Below, piece by piece: positions 46,020-57,517 of a stretch of DNA of 64,000 nucleotides. Every line of letters begins with the position of its first letter. The first letter of the stretch is position 1. A program made the position numbers and the translations under genes. The stretch comes from Paramacrobiotus metropolitanus (Eukaryota > Tardigrada > Eutardigrada > Parachela > Macrobiotidae): the NCBI RefSeq assembly GCF_019649055.1, contig NW_026570362.1, positions 62,001-126,000 of the forward strand. Reading direction: 5' to 3'. The notes below the pieces were generated by a model that searched no databases, had not been told where the DNA came from, and saw only the letters and a list, made by a program, of their open reading frames with translations.

Positions 46020-46143
46020 TTAATATCTATATAATATTATTCATAATAATATGTACGGCTTTTTTTGTCATTACAATTTTTTTTTATTTGGTTGAATTTA
46101 CCGCAACTTAGTACATCTATATTTCCGATGTAGATTTGCCACA

Positions 46144-46414
46144 TACAAGCCCGTTTTCAAACCTGTAGACCGCTGTAAGCGGGATATTTGAAAAACGTGG
46201 GCTTGAGCCATTCAAGGTGCTTCGGCACGTCACGGCGTATTGGTCACTAACGCCACTGCGATATGAGGGGTGTGTGAGAGAGACAAGTATGAGATAGACT
46301 GAGTGCTCTACGCCAATGCATCCAGTGTAGAGTAGATAAAATCTAGCCTGTAACTGTGCGCTTAATCACTGCGTCGCGCTTACAGCGGTCTACAGGTTTG
46401 AAAACGGGCTTGTA
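46144..46414. mobile_element. Tc1/mariner-type MITE inside exon 2 of the chitin-binding gene
   Basis: TIRs of about 36 bp begin CAAGCCCGTTTTCAAACCTG after TA (46144-46145), with the reverse complement ending before TA (46413-46414). The two TAs are the target duplication. Removing one TA plus the element leaves a continuous exon, which dates the insertion after the gene was intact. Confidence 0.9.
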
Positions 46415-46619
46415 CGAAGACTTCGCCAATTCCCGTCTGTACACTGACCGACATCTGTTCGATTCGCCACCTTCTAATTATGTACCACCCGGTGCACGGC
46501 TTCCGGGATTCAGTTTTGTATCCAGCGAGAGGCCCGCGAAACAGCGCTCCACGCCCATAACAACCATCGAGCGACCGAAAATGCTACAAAACACACCATT
46601 CGGCAACAAAATTGCTTAG

Positions 46620-47198
46620 TTTGCGTGCCCGTACTACGCTGCGTTGCCGGCGTATGAATAGATCAAATCAATTTACGCCATTAACGCGTACCAAATCCAG
46701 TTGACGCGTTCTTTTGTACAAAATAAACAGTGTATACTATCTTGGATCATGCTTATTCGGAATCTGCATGGAAATAAATATTTTGTAAGCACTTGCAGGA
46801 TTTGGGGCTAATCGAAGAGTAACTAAGAGTCGGCGAGAATCCAACTCAATTACTGTGTACCGCAAGTGTGGTTGGTCAAGCACATCTTTTTATGGGTTTA
46901 CTAGAAAATTCAGACTGTGCCCTCGACTGGGTAGTGTGCCGGTACATAGCAATAAATTCATGAAAATCCATGTAAAACGATATCATACATAAGTACTTTA
47001 ACGTGCAAAACTACAAGACGTTCGGCCCATAATAGAACATTTGCGCACCTGTTTGTATTTGAAGCCGCTTGGAATTTTTTATCACCAGTTACCCGACAAC
47101 CCGATGCTAAGCGCACAAACGGGTTCACACCAAAGTACGTAATCCTTTTCGCAACAAAATACCATAAATCAATAGATCTTAACATAGTTTCCGTCTTA
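46620..47198. other. Spacer, nothing recognised
   Basis: Probably the 3' UTR of the chitin-binding gene (AATAAA-like ATAAA signals near 46725) and the target flank of the LINE. Confidence 0.35.
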
Positions 47199-47199
47199 A

Positions 47200-47481
47200 A
47201 TGTACAGTAGAGACTTCTGTGTGCGCGGTTTACCAAGGGACTGTACTACCGAATACTTGCGGTCTTTTTTGCAAAGCAAGAATGTAAAAGTGAGATTTGT
47301 AGATGTTCGAACCAGAGCAGCAGACGATCTGAGAGGCACAACTTTCGCTCGCGTTGGTACATACTCAGACTGTGAAAACATTATGCTGAACTCCGAAATC
47401 TGGCCAAGCAATATTATCGTCAAACAGTGGAAGTATTTTCAAAAGAAAACGAGCGCGACGAATGAGGATCATTTAAACTAA
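47200..47481 (+). pseudogene. LINE ORF1p C-terminal fragment
   Basis: The 93-codon frame reads YSRDFCVRGLPRDCTTEYLR…FVDVRTRAADDLRGTTFARV…WPSNIIVKQW, the RRM-like/C-terminal pattern of CR1- and Jockey-type ORF1 proteins (nucleic-acid chaperone). A stop directly precedes its ATG, consistent with 5' truncation. Confidence 0.65.
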
Positions 47482-47540
47482 ATCGAAAGAAATCTTTAGT
47501 GAAAGTCAAGCCGCGAAAACATTCGTCTTCTAATTTAACC

Positions 47541-50422
47541 ATGAGATTATGTAATATTAATGGAATATCTTCGAAATCTGATGAAGTAAAAATATTTTGT
47601 TCAGGAAATGATTTAATAGGACTGACTGAAACTAAGGACAGGCCTGGACTGCCAGACAAGATGTTTCGAGATGGTAGGTCTTTTAACGTTTTTCGTCGCG
47701 CACGTGTCGGTAGAGCAGGCGGAGGAGTTGCGTTAGTAGTTAAAAAGCACCTCGCTGGTAAAAGACGATCTGACCTTGAAAGAGCTGAATTTGAATTTGT
47801 TGCTGTCGAAGTTAGCGCTGTTAATATTATTGTCGGTGTGTTCTGTGGCGCCCCCGACGAGATTTCAGAAGTTTTACCGAAGTTTCTAAAACATCTTAGC
47901 AAAATTTTAACTGAAAATGATTCACAACGGTTTTTACTAATGGGTGATTTTAACTGCCCTAAAATAAATTGGCATTCTTTAAAATCGAATGTTGCGTACG
48001 AGCAATGTTTATTGAAATTTTTAAAAGAGTTCAACCTAAAACAAATAGTTTTGCTCCCAACGCGGAAAAGCAACACTCTCGACCTGATAATCGTACCTAC
48101 TAAATGGTACATTAATTCAGTTAACGTAGTCAGCCCACCAGCAAGTACGAATGACCACGACGGACTATCTGTCGTTCTTTGCCTTCCAAAAATTAAATCA
48201 ATCGAACCCCAGAAAATTGTATGGAAGTTTCTACCCGAAAACATCATGCCCTTTCGAAGTGCTCTTTTTGAAGTAGATTGGAAAGTCATTTTAAGGGATA
48301 AAAAGTGTTCTGAAATGACCCTTTTAATTGAAAATGAAATAATCAGTAAAGCTCTCCAGTTTTTTAACAAAGTAAGGCTAAAGCCAAAACGATTTTCATG
48401 TTCTTTCCCTCTTTCGCTAAAGCGCGCTATCAGAAGGCGTGATACCGCGCACAGGCGCTATGTAAGAGCTACGAATGAAGACTGTAAGAACAGATTAAGA
48501 GGGGTCTGGAAAACCTACTCAAAAACCTGCGACTTGTCGATACGAAATTTTATGAATCGTAAGCTACAGGATATCGCAACAGCCTCCCGACAAAACCCAA
48601 AAAAGTTCTGGTCGTATGTACGTAAAAGTGTTGACAAGCAGGGTATGCCGATTCTGCGATGTGGTGATCAGATTGCAAGCACCGACGAAGAGAAAGCTGA
48701 AGCGCTAAATACCCATTATTCGAGTGCACTTATTTCGTGTATGTCACATTGTTCAGATAGCGTAGTGACATGTAAGACACCCGTCAGTGTGGAAAACTTT
48801 GTTAACGAAACAGACATCTGGGAAGCCTTAAAATTGGTTGATATTTCAAAAAGCATTGGGCCGTTTGAGTTTAGCAACGAGCTAATTAAAATTTGTGGTT
48901 CTGCTTTAATAGCACCGTTAAAAATTTTATTTAACTGTTGTCTTTCTGATCGCAAATTCCAGAGACTTGGAAAATATCATATATTACGCCGGTGCCAAAG
49001 CAGTCGTGTGACCTTACGATTCCTAAAAGTTGGCGACCGGTCAGTAGCCTTCATCCGCTGTCTAAAGTATTCGAAAGACTGTTAAATGAACGACTGACGT
49101 CGCATCTGGTAAAACATGACCTGATCAGGGACTATCAGTTTGGGTATCGAAAAAAGCATTCTCCTGAATTACTGTGCCAAATTTTAGTGCAGAACATTAT
49201 GAATTACGTTGATAATGGAGTTGATGTCGACTGTGTTTTTCTTGATTGTAGCAACGCGTTTGATCGAGCTGATCATTTCACTATTTTGGAAAAACTGCGT
49301 AACCTAAATTTAAATGAACAGTTAATTGATTTATTTAGCGATTACTTACAGGGCCGATCTCAAGCTGTAATCGTAAATTCTAAAATTTCAGATATGAAAA
49401 AGGTCACAAGCGGTGTTCCTCAAGGATCGATTGTAGGTCCTAAGTTGTATCTTTGCATAATGAACGACATTGCAGATCTACCTGAAGACTGCGAAGTATT
49501 CATTTTTGCTGACGATGTTTGTGTTCTTTGTAAACTCGAATCGGAACAAGACGAACTAAAGCTCCAGTCAGCTTTAGGCAAAGTGTCCGACTATGCTACG
49601 CGACACCAACTGAAATTCAATCCAGCTAAATCTGGGCACATCCGTTTCACGAACAAACGCGCGAAGCTGCAGGAGAGCATATATACCTTAGAGTCTGAAA
49701 AAATCCCTGTTGCTGAAAACACGAAATATCTGGGTATTTATCTCGACCGTAAAATTAGCTGGAAATTCCATTGTGAGAATCTGGCTTGCCGTATGAAAAA
49801 GCGAATTCGTTATCTGAATGCGTTATTTCCTCTTCAAAATAGCGCCGCCCGAACAAAGCTATACGATGCACTGGTAAAACCGATTGCTGAATATGGCAGT
49901 ACAGTTACCTTTTACCAACAGAAACAGTCAGTTGACCTTTTAGAAAAATGTCAGTTCAGATTTTTGAAAACGATTCGGCTCGGACCACACAGTTTTGAGT
50001 ATTGCGAAACTCTCAGCAAAACCGGGTACAAATCGCTGTTATTCTGCCGCATTAAAAAATCTTTAGTCATGATGTACAGGATGTTGTTTGGCCTTATACC
50101 TCATGCTGACAAATTTTTTAAATTTCGTGGAACTATTGCTGCTGGCTCTGATTGTGTTGCAGGTAGGACACGTCAGGTAACAACCTTGGATTTGCACCCT
50201 TACGCAGTGGAACCCGTGGGAACCCGAGCTGCCGACGGACGGATCTTCCTCAGTGAACGAAGCTTTGTTTTCCTCATGGCCCGTTTATGGAATGAAATTA
50301 AGCTTCCCAAGGAGTCGTACGATTCTATCCGACGATTCGCGTCGTGTCTGGACTCCGTAAAATGGATGGATTTAAAGTGGACCGATTGTTTTATTCATAA
50401 AGATCTCAGATCTTTACTCTGA
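47541..50422 (+). pseudogene. LINE ORF2: AP-endonuclease plus reverse transcriptase, one frameshift
   Basis: The first part, from the ATG at 47541, is an exonuclease-endonuclease-phosphatase domain: LCNINGISSKSDEV, LIGLTETK, AGGGVALVVK, LLMGDFNCPKINW, TLDLIIV, STNDHDGLSV. The reverse transcriptase follows: SWRPVSSLHPLSKVFERLL, YQFGYRKKHSPELL, VFLDCSNAFDRADH, TSGVPQGSIVGPKLYL and FADDVCVLC (the catalytic YADD box reads FADD). The C-terminal thumb/linker region ends at 50422. The frame changes by one base near 48957-48962, so the protein is split between two overlapping ORFs. Otherwise it is uninterrupted for 960 codons, so the copy is young. Confidence 0.9.
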
Positions 50423-50584
50423 CACTTACTGCCGGATATTTATTTAATCATTGGTTTCTTTTTGTTTGTGTTTTTATGAGCTGCTACTGCGGCAGCACAT
50501 TCTTTAACGGTAGTCTACTACCTTGTGCAGGATATTCCTGATCGTTGTAGACGTTAAGCTGAGTAAACAAACAAACAAACAAAG

Positions 50585-51300
50585 TAGAGAGTGATTGTAA
50601 TTACAGTAGAGAGTGGTTGTAACTATGTAATTCGTATTAGTTTTTGTGTCAAATCCAGTTGTATACAATCCCCGAACAGGATAGAGGAAGTGTTTTTGTT
50701 ATGAATTTTATTTTTGTACTCAGTTTGTACATGTAAGTTGTATGTGTCACTTATTTAAAGTACCACCCTCGTTTTTTACATGCGCCTGACAGTTTTTAAA
50801 AAAACTGACCTTTCTTTTATACATGAGCGTCGTATTCAGTCAGAGAAATCGAAATAATTATCGTTGCTTTTAAAAGCAAGCCAAAGAAAAAACTGTAAGC
50901 ATACCTTGACGTACACATTTTGGAAATTAAAGGAAATGAAAGCCACCATATGCAATAGACATAATACCTAATAATTCTTAAGATCCAGGGGAAATCATTC
51001 TGTTTATGCGTGTTTATGGGTTGTCGTTCGCCTGTACCGATTCAAATATGTACAATACATGCGCAAACGGTATGGGAATGTCGACGACACGAAAAATTTA
51101 CTGTGTTCACAATAATTACAGTATTATGTATCCATACCTTATGGTTTAAGAATGGTACTCGCAGTAATCATAGCATAAAAAGAATTATTACGCATAAAAA
51201 AATGGAAATTACGTACTGTATTTCTTTGCATATTCAAAAGCTTCCTGTTCGTTAAAGAAAGCAATACCTTTCTCCTATCATAGTTTGGCAATAAAGGTTA
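50585..51300. other. Spacer, nothing recognised
   Basis: AT-rich, with a short direct repeat (GTAGAGAGTG) directly after the LINE tail. No supported gene. Confidence 0.35.
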
Positions 51301-51309
51301 GGTAATAGA

Positions 51310-54300
51310 TTTATAAATCGCTACGTCTTCAATCCAAAACAATTAACTCTTAATTCCAGATTCAACTTCAAAAGCGATTAATATTTTTAAAAAATAGTTT
51401 CGGACATGTAGGGTGGGACATGTAGGGTGGCTATAAGTGGTTTTGAAACAAGTTTGAACGTTCTAAAATTCAGAAAAAAATTTTGAAATTTAGTACTGTG
51501 ACATTGTAGTATCTTTTAAAAAGTACTAGAAAAGTCAACATTTGCAGCAAATTTCTTTTTTATTTGGGTTATCAGTACGAAGTACTTAGCAACCCCAAAA
51601 TCTATAACAATTATAAAGTATTAATGGTCATAACTCATCAGCACAAGTCTTCATAAATCGCGAAGGCAACACTTCTGTATTTTAGAATTCAAATATATTT
51701 CTAAACATTTTACATTTTAGGAATGGTTATGCCGATACGACAGCGCACCGGCAAATATAGAATTGTGGATCATAAATGTCATTTGTCAGTCTTACGCCTA
51801 ATTCTTAATATATTATCGTACCTGAGACCGAAGACGCAACTGGTCCTAAAATTACTTTATTACCTCTGTAAACGTTTTCCAAAATTTTCGAAAGTTTCTG
51901 AAATTTAAAAAAAATTCAAGATGTTTGCAAAGCCGTTTGCATTCAAAATGTTTACTTCCAGCTATATTTTAGGATTTCCACGTTTGAAAAACGAGTTCAA
52001 AATAAAATTAAATTTCGATAAAAAATTTTGATTACAGTAATACCAGAGCACACATAATTCAGCTGCCGCAATAATATTTGTACTTGGTTAATTATTAAAA
52101 CTAGTGCCTCGTCTAACGTGCGGTTTATTCAAGCGCTTCCTCATTGTTTTTTAACGTAGTACCAGTATTACGCAGCATTATACGTAATACCATACTTTAT
52201 TGTTAAATGCAACCGATCGCGCTAGCGCGCGACGGACACCGGACACCGATTCAACAGAAGATGAGTTTGTCCTTTTAAAAAAATACTCGCAGATTGTGGC
52301 ACTTGGATTTGCCACATATGGACAGAATTATTTGGTTCTATTTATTTTACTTAGTATTTACTAATTATTGTGAGATTCTAGACAGTTCCAGGAAGGTCGA
52401 CAGATTTGCTTTTTTTGGTGTTTTTCGCAACAAAAATCAAAACAACACGTAAAAAGGTCATTCCAAGAGTTCCCCTTTTTCTCCGTGCCATCCGTGCTAT
52501 AGCTTCAATTACTGAAGTACGAGGATCTCGTATTTTCATACATAAGACGCAACTGGTCATAAAACTGCGTTGTTATATCTATAAAGGTTGCCTAAAATGT
52601 TCTCAGATTTCCCAACAGTTTTTCAGATTCCTTAAATACCTCTACCTTTTCCTTTAATACCTCTACAATTACTAAATAATTCTAAATAATTCTAAATAAT
52701 TCTAAATAATTCTAAATAATTCTAAATAATTCTAAATAATTCTAAATAATTCTAAATAATTCTAAATAATTCTAAATAATTCTAAATAATTCTAAATAAT
52801 TCTAAATAATTCTAAATAATTCTAAATAATTCTAAATAATTCTAAATAATTCTAAATAATTCTAAATAATTCTAAATAATTCTAAATAATTCTAAATAAT
52901 TCTAAATAATTCTAAATAATTCTAAATAATTCTAAATAATTCTAAATAATTCTAAATAATTCTAAATAATTCTAAATAATTCTAAATAATTCTAAATAAT
53001 TCTAAATAATTCTAAATAATTCTAACTAATTCTAACTAATTCTAACTAATTCTAAATAATTCTAAATAATTCTAAATAATTCAAAAGGTTCTGAATATTA
53101 TTTCTGAATGTTTCGAAATATTCGAAATATTTCAATTAATATTTTCTTTTAATTTTTGAATCATAATTCCGTACCTAAAACACAACTGGTCGCGCGCTAG
53201 CGCGACCGACACTTGTATATATATATCTAGATTTATAAATCGCTACGTCTTTATTCCAAGAAAATCAACTCGTAATTCCGGATTAAACTTTTAAAGTTGC
53301 TATAATTTTTAAAAAATAGTGTATGATACGTACAGTCCTACAAAGTGGTTTTGAGAAAAGGTTGTTTAGTCTGAGATTCAGGAAAAATTTTTGAAATTTA
53401 GTACTATGACATTGTAGAATGTTTGAAAGTTCTGGAAAGGTCAACAATAGCAGAAAATTTCATTTTATATAATTATACATTACGAATTCAAAGTACTTAG
53501 CAACTCGCAAGATGATAATAATAATAATTAAGCGGTAAATGTTGATGTCCATAAGTACGGGACTTCATTAATCGCGAAGGCATCACAAATCCACAACCAT
53601 ATTTTAAAATTTTTGAATATTTCTAAACATTTCGGGATAATATATTTGCAAAGGCGCTGTTTGGGAATAATATCTGAAATACCTCAAAAATTTGGAATTC
53701 CATAATTTAAAAAATTTCTTAAAATTTCAAAATGTTTTAAAAGCTGGCCCCGCGCAGCGGTGCCAACACCTGCATATTTTAGCATTTCTGCGTTTAAAAA
53801 AATTTTAAATTGATATTTGATAAAGGACTTTATTACAGTAATACAGCGGCAGTAATTACAGTCAGCTGCAGTAATTACAATAATATTTACGACACATTTT
53901 CACAAAACAGGCGATATATTTCCACATTCTTAATTTTTAAATCGAAACCCCATACCTTAAACTCAATTGGGCGCGCGCTAGCGCGACCAACACTTGTCTT
54001 TATCTTAAGAGTTATGCACTATTACGTCTTTTTACTTTTGTAATTTCAAAACTAATTTAAGACTCCTACATTCTAGCTCCAAATTTTATTAAAAATTCAG
54101 ACACGTGTCAGAAAAGATTCATTTGCAGTTTTAAAAAATGTTCAGTCTTGCAAACAGTTCCTAAAAATCTTTAAAGTTTTCGCAGTAATTAAGCAGTACT
54201 TTCCAAAAGCTCCTAGAAATTTCCCTTAGAATAACTTAAGGTTTTTACAGATATGGATCGCATGCTCAGCTTAGCAACTGCTTCGTTTCTACAAAACTTT

Positions 54301-55470
54301 GTTCTAAAAGTTGCAAAAATAGAAGCCAGTCATCCGTGTTCCTGTATTACAGCTGGTGCACTTATTTCACCGACCCAACGGTACTCGTACAGTAATTTTG
54401 TTGGAAGCTTGGCACGTTTGCACGCGCATGTCAACTTTTTTCTCAGCCAACCCATCTCTTATTTAAAAGTTTGCAGATTATTAATTTCTATATTGAAATT
54501 TGTGGACGAACAAAGGTCACGTCTGAAAGAAATTCAAAAATTTTTGTCCGAGGAATCTGTGAAACTTTGATTTCTGTTGATTTATTTAAGTAATGTTTGC
54601 CTTACCACTAACTCGTTAATTTGGAATCTTTATTTGGAACTGGAATTTTGGCACTCTAAAATCTTAAACACCTCCAATTTCCTAAGCGGGGTGCGAATAC
54701 CTCTATATTTCGCTTCCACGTTTGAAAGAAATTTTTTGACAAAAAATTTAAAGAAATTCTTCGACGAACAAAATTCTTTGACGAACAAATCAAAGGTCAG
54801 GCTATTTGAAATCTCCGGAATTCTGCCAGAAAACTAATGCCAAAAATGGTTCGGTAAAATCTAACATAACTGTATACGCAAGTCTAAAAAACTTACTTTT
54901 TTATTAATATTAATATTAAAAGAGGTTAAAAATGCTAGCTCTGCGCAGCGGGGTCGCTAGTGCTGCCTGTATATTTTCGTAAATTTGTACACGTTCAAAA
55001 CAGCTTTGAATATTTAAAAATGTTTTTAAAGGTGGGCTCGCCGAAAATTTTATGGAGTTAGAAAAACAAGTGGCAGAGCGCAAGGTTCCGGAAAAGTTGT
55101 GAATGGTATTTCGCAATTAACTTTAAGTTCTTGCAGCTTTGGAATTTTTTATTTAGAATGGCGGTATAAAAAATTCACAATTTTTCTATGAAATTAAAAT
55201 TTTCGCTGAATACATAGCCTCAACCGACAGCAAAAATGGGCGGCCTAGTTATAGAGAAAATTTCATCTAAATTAGCCGATGCTGGTGCTATTCCCAAGAC
55301 AGAGTCAGAAGCTGTTAAAACGCTTATTCCCTGACCATTTTAAGAGACTCAAATTTTTAAAAGCCATTAATTTCTGAAGGCAAAACTGTTCAAAAGTTAT
55401 GAACACCTCCTCCATTACTTCAAACACAACTGGTCGCGCGCTAGCGCGACCGCTACCTTGTCTTTATCGT
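51310..55470. repeat. Diverged AT-rich satellite modules with GCGCGCTAGCGCG palindromes
   Basis: Blocks 51310-51720 and 53225-53640 align over about 400 bp (AGATTTATAAATCGCTACGTCT…, GAAATTTAGTACT(G/A)TGACATT…, ATCGCGAAGGCA). The module edge ACAACTGGTCGCGCGCTAGC occurs near 53183, 53963 and 55428, with a related copy at 52209. Another shared motif, GCGCAGCGG, recurs near 53750 and 54942. Short ORFs inside (for example 54253-54570) look like repeat shadows. Confidence 0.75.
52671..53082. repeat. 10-bp tandem array, about 41 copies
   Basis: The unit TCTAAATAAT is repeated almost without change for 410 bp, with three consecutive TCTAACTAAT variants near 53020-53050. Confidence 0.98.
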
Positions 55471-55483
55471 TATATCTTTATCT

Positions 55484-55855
55484 TTATATTCATACAAGCT
55501 TACCGACCAAAGCGTATTTATGCGCCGTTTTTAACTCCTCGATAACTCGTGGTTATCGAGAGGAGTTAAAATGGCTAACTCGTTAAAACGGATAACTCGT
55601 TAAAACGGTTAACTCGTTAAAACGGATAACTCGTTATCGAGGAGTTAAAAACGGCGCATAAATACGGATAACTCGGATAACTCGTTAAAACTAACTCGGA
55701 TAACTCGTTATTCGGATAACTCGTTAAAACGGATAACGCGTTATCGAGGAGTTAAAAACGGCGCATAAATACGCTTTGGTCGGTAAGCTTGTATTCATAC
55801 AAGCTTACCGACCAAAGCGTATTTATGCGCCGTTTTTAACTCCTCGATAACGCGC
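55484..55855. repeat. Foldback array with GGATAACTCGTTAAAAC units
   Basis: A 55-bp arm (ATACAAGCTTACCGACCAAAGCG…TTTTTAACTCCTCGATAAC) at about 55490 is found inverted at about 55743-55795 and again in direct orientation at 55796-55850. Between them are at least six units of GGATAACTCGTTAAAAC. Confidence 0.9.
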
Positions 55856-56049
55856 GGTCACTTTAAGTCCAGCTTGGTCTTAAAAAATTCCATATTTTCC
55901 ATAGGGGTACGAGGCAAGCGACTAGGACTGGCTCAATCCGTACCAAGATCATGTTGCGCAGCGCGTTGCGGCTCCGACAACATTATCCGCCGCAACAAGA
56001 CGGCAGTACTACTCTTCGTAGCGTCCGACAAAGCATCTGCAAACGCCGC

Positions 56050-57310
56050 AACGTGCCGCATCAGCTGCAACACGGCTTATAAGCCGCAACGAGCAGCAAC
56101 GGGCCGCAACAGTGCTAGCCCGTATGCTGCACTGGGCTGCTGCAACGCCGCAACAGCCGCAACACGGCTTATAAGCCGCAACGTGCAGCAACGGGCCCGT
56201 TGCTGCGTGTCGCGGCTTATAAGCCGTGTCGCGGCTGTTGCGGCGTCGCGGCAGCCCAGTGCCAGCACACACGCTAGCGCTGTTGCGGCCCGTTGCTGCG
56301 TGTCGCGGCTTATAAGCCGTGTCGCGGCTGTTGCGGCGTCGCGGCAGCCCAGTGCCAGCACTGTTGCGGCCCGTTGCTGCGTGTCGCGGCTTATAAGCCG
56401 TGTCGCGGCTGTTGCGGCGTCGCGGCAGCCCAGTGCCAGCACTGTTGCGGCCCGTTGCGGCGTGTCGCGGCTTATAAGCCGTGTCGCGGCTGTTGCGGCG
56501 TCGCGGCAGCCCAGTACCAGCACTGTTGCGGCCCGTTGCGGCGTGTCGCGGCATATAAGCCGTGTCGCGGCTGTTGCGGCGTCGCGGCAGCCCAGTGATA
56601 CGCCAACACTGTTGCGGCTTGTCGCGGCATATAAGCCGTGTCGCGGCTGTTGCGGCGTCGCGGCAGCCCAGTGCCAGCACCACGCTAGCACTGTTGCGGC
56701 CCGTTGCTGCGTGTCGCGGCTTATAAGCCGTGTCGCGGCTGTTGCGGCGATGCAGTCTAGCAGCATACGGGCTAGCACTGTTGCGGCCCGTTGCTGCTCG
56801 TTGCGGCTTATAAGCCGTGTCGCGGTTGTTGCGGCGTCGCGGCAGCCCAGTGCCAGCACACACGCTAGCACTGTTGCGGCCCGTTGCTGCGTGTCGCGGC
56901 TTATAAGCCGTGTCGCGGCTGTTGCGGCGTTGCAGCAGCCCAGTGCAGCATACGGGCTAGCACTGTTGCGGCCCGTTGCTGCTCGTTGCGGCTTATAAGC
57001 CGTGTCGCGGTTGTTGCGGCGTCGCGGCAGCCCAGTGCCAGCACACACGCTAGCACTGTTGCGGCCCGTTGCTGCACGTTGCGGCTTATAAGCCGTGTTG
57101 CGGCTGTTGCGGCGTTGCAGCAACCCAGTGCAACACAAGGTCTAGCACTGTTGCGGCCCGTTGCTGCACGTTGCGGCTTATAAGCCGTGTTGCGGCTGTT
57201 GCGGCGTTGCAGCAACCCAGTGCAACACAAGGTCTAGCTAGCACTGTTGCGACCCGTTGCTGCACGTTGCGGCTTATAAGCCGTGTTGCGCTGTTGCGCC
57301 GTTGCGTCCT
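56050..57310. repeat. GC-rich satellite, 15 units centred on GGCTTATAAGCC
   Basis: Fifteen units of about 80-95 bp each carry the palindrome GGCTTATAAGCC (GGCATATAAGCC in two) plus TGTTGCGGCCCGTTGCTGC and CGGCAGCCCAGTG. The first two units (about 56060-56190) are inverted relative to the other thirteen. The switch is at the palindrome GCAGCAACGGGCCCGTTGCTGC near 56190. Long open frames on both strands (up to 374 codons) are a by-product of the repeat. Confidence 0.95.
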
Positions 57311-57517
57311 GTGTGTACGGTATGCTGAACTTTCTGCAACGAACGGATGCGCAACGCGAATCTTGGTCCGCAACGCGACAGTGACGTTAAAATCCAATGT
57401 TGGTACAGATTGAGCCACTTCTGTACCAGGTTGCTCGAGGTTCGGTCGTATCTTTGTCTGCTATAAACAGATCTGTTTGCCCTTTTCGGTCTATCTATAT
57501 TCTATAAGTATTACATA

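Larger units (their letters stand above)
40796..46023 (-). mobile_element. Complete LTR retrotransposon, non-autonomous (gag-like only)
   Basis: LTRs at 40800-41186 and 45634-46019 differ at about nine positions by eye. They begin TGTCAGA and end TCTGACA, and are flanked by TTAA (40796-40799 and 46020-46023), a 4-bp target duplication. The element reads on the minus strand: next to the right LTR in that direction is TGGTAGCAG, the expected primer-binding site for initiator Met tRNA. The 4.4 kb interior has a decayed gag-like region but no reverse transcriptase, integrase or protease that I can find. The 3' half is repetitive. Similar LTRs point to a recent insertion that used enzymes from a partner element. 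Confidence 0.9.
40436..46619 (+). pseudogene. Secreted chitin-binding (peritrophin-type, ChtBD2) protein gene, interrupted
   Basis: Exon 1 (40436-40785) encodes a signal peptide (MIKPIAILCVVLSAQSRA) and one type 2 chitin-binding domain with six Cys: CDNKKQPGFYAD…CQVFHRCDVNG…YLCVNSTVFNQ…VCDYFYNVDC. Exon 2 starts after TAG at 46134, in the correct phase, with FATY. It resumes at 46415 as EDFANSRLYTDRHLFD and ends at the stop at 46617-46619. Such single-domain proteins with an …YxDFANSRLY tail are common in ecdysozoan cuticle or gut matrix. The original product would be about 188 residues. Two insertions interrupt it: a complete LTR element in the intron, 14 nt past the donor, and a 269-nt MITE inside the Tyr codon of exon 2. 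The MITE shifts the frame, so this allele should be non-functional unless it is polymorphic or spliced around. Confidence 0.82.
47199..50584 (+). mobile_element. CR1/L2-like LINE, 5'-truncated
   Basis: A non-LTR retrotransposon with the end of ORF1, an endonuclease/reverse transcriptase ORF2, a short 3' UTR and a CAAACAAACAAACAAA tail. The 5' boundary is near the in-frame stop at 47197-47199, where ORF1 similarity begins, so most of ORF1 is missing. A detached tail at 18883-18952 shows the family has other copies. Confidence 0.88.

Noticed and set aside
47420-48370. 316-codon minus-strand ORF
   Set aside because: Antisense of the LINE endonuclease domain, which is the recognised frame.
52671-53082. 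CRISPR-like array
   Set aside because: Pure 10-bp tandem units without spacers in a eukaryotic sequence; simple satellite.
55874-57413. Long overlapping ORFs on both strands (up to 374 codons) rich in Ala, Arg, Ser and Cys
   Set aside because: They are the translation of the GC-rich 90-bp satellite; both strands stay open because of unit composition.
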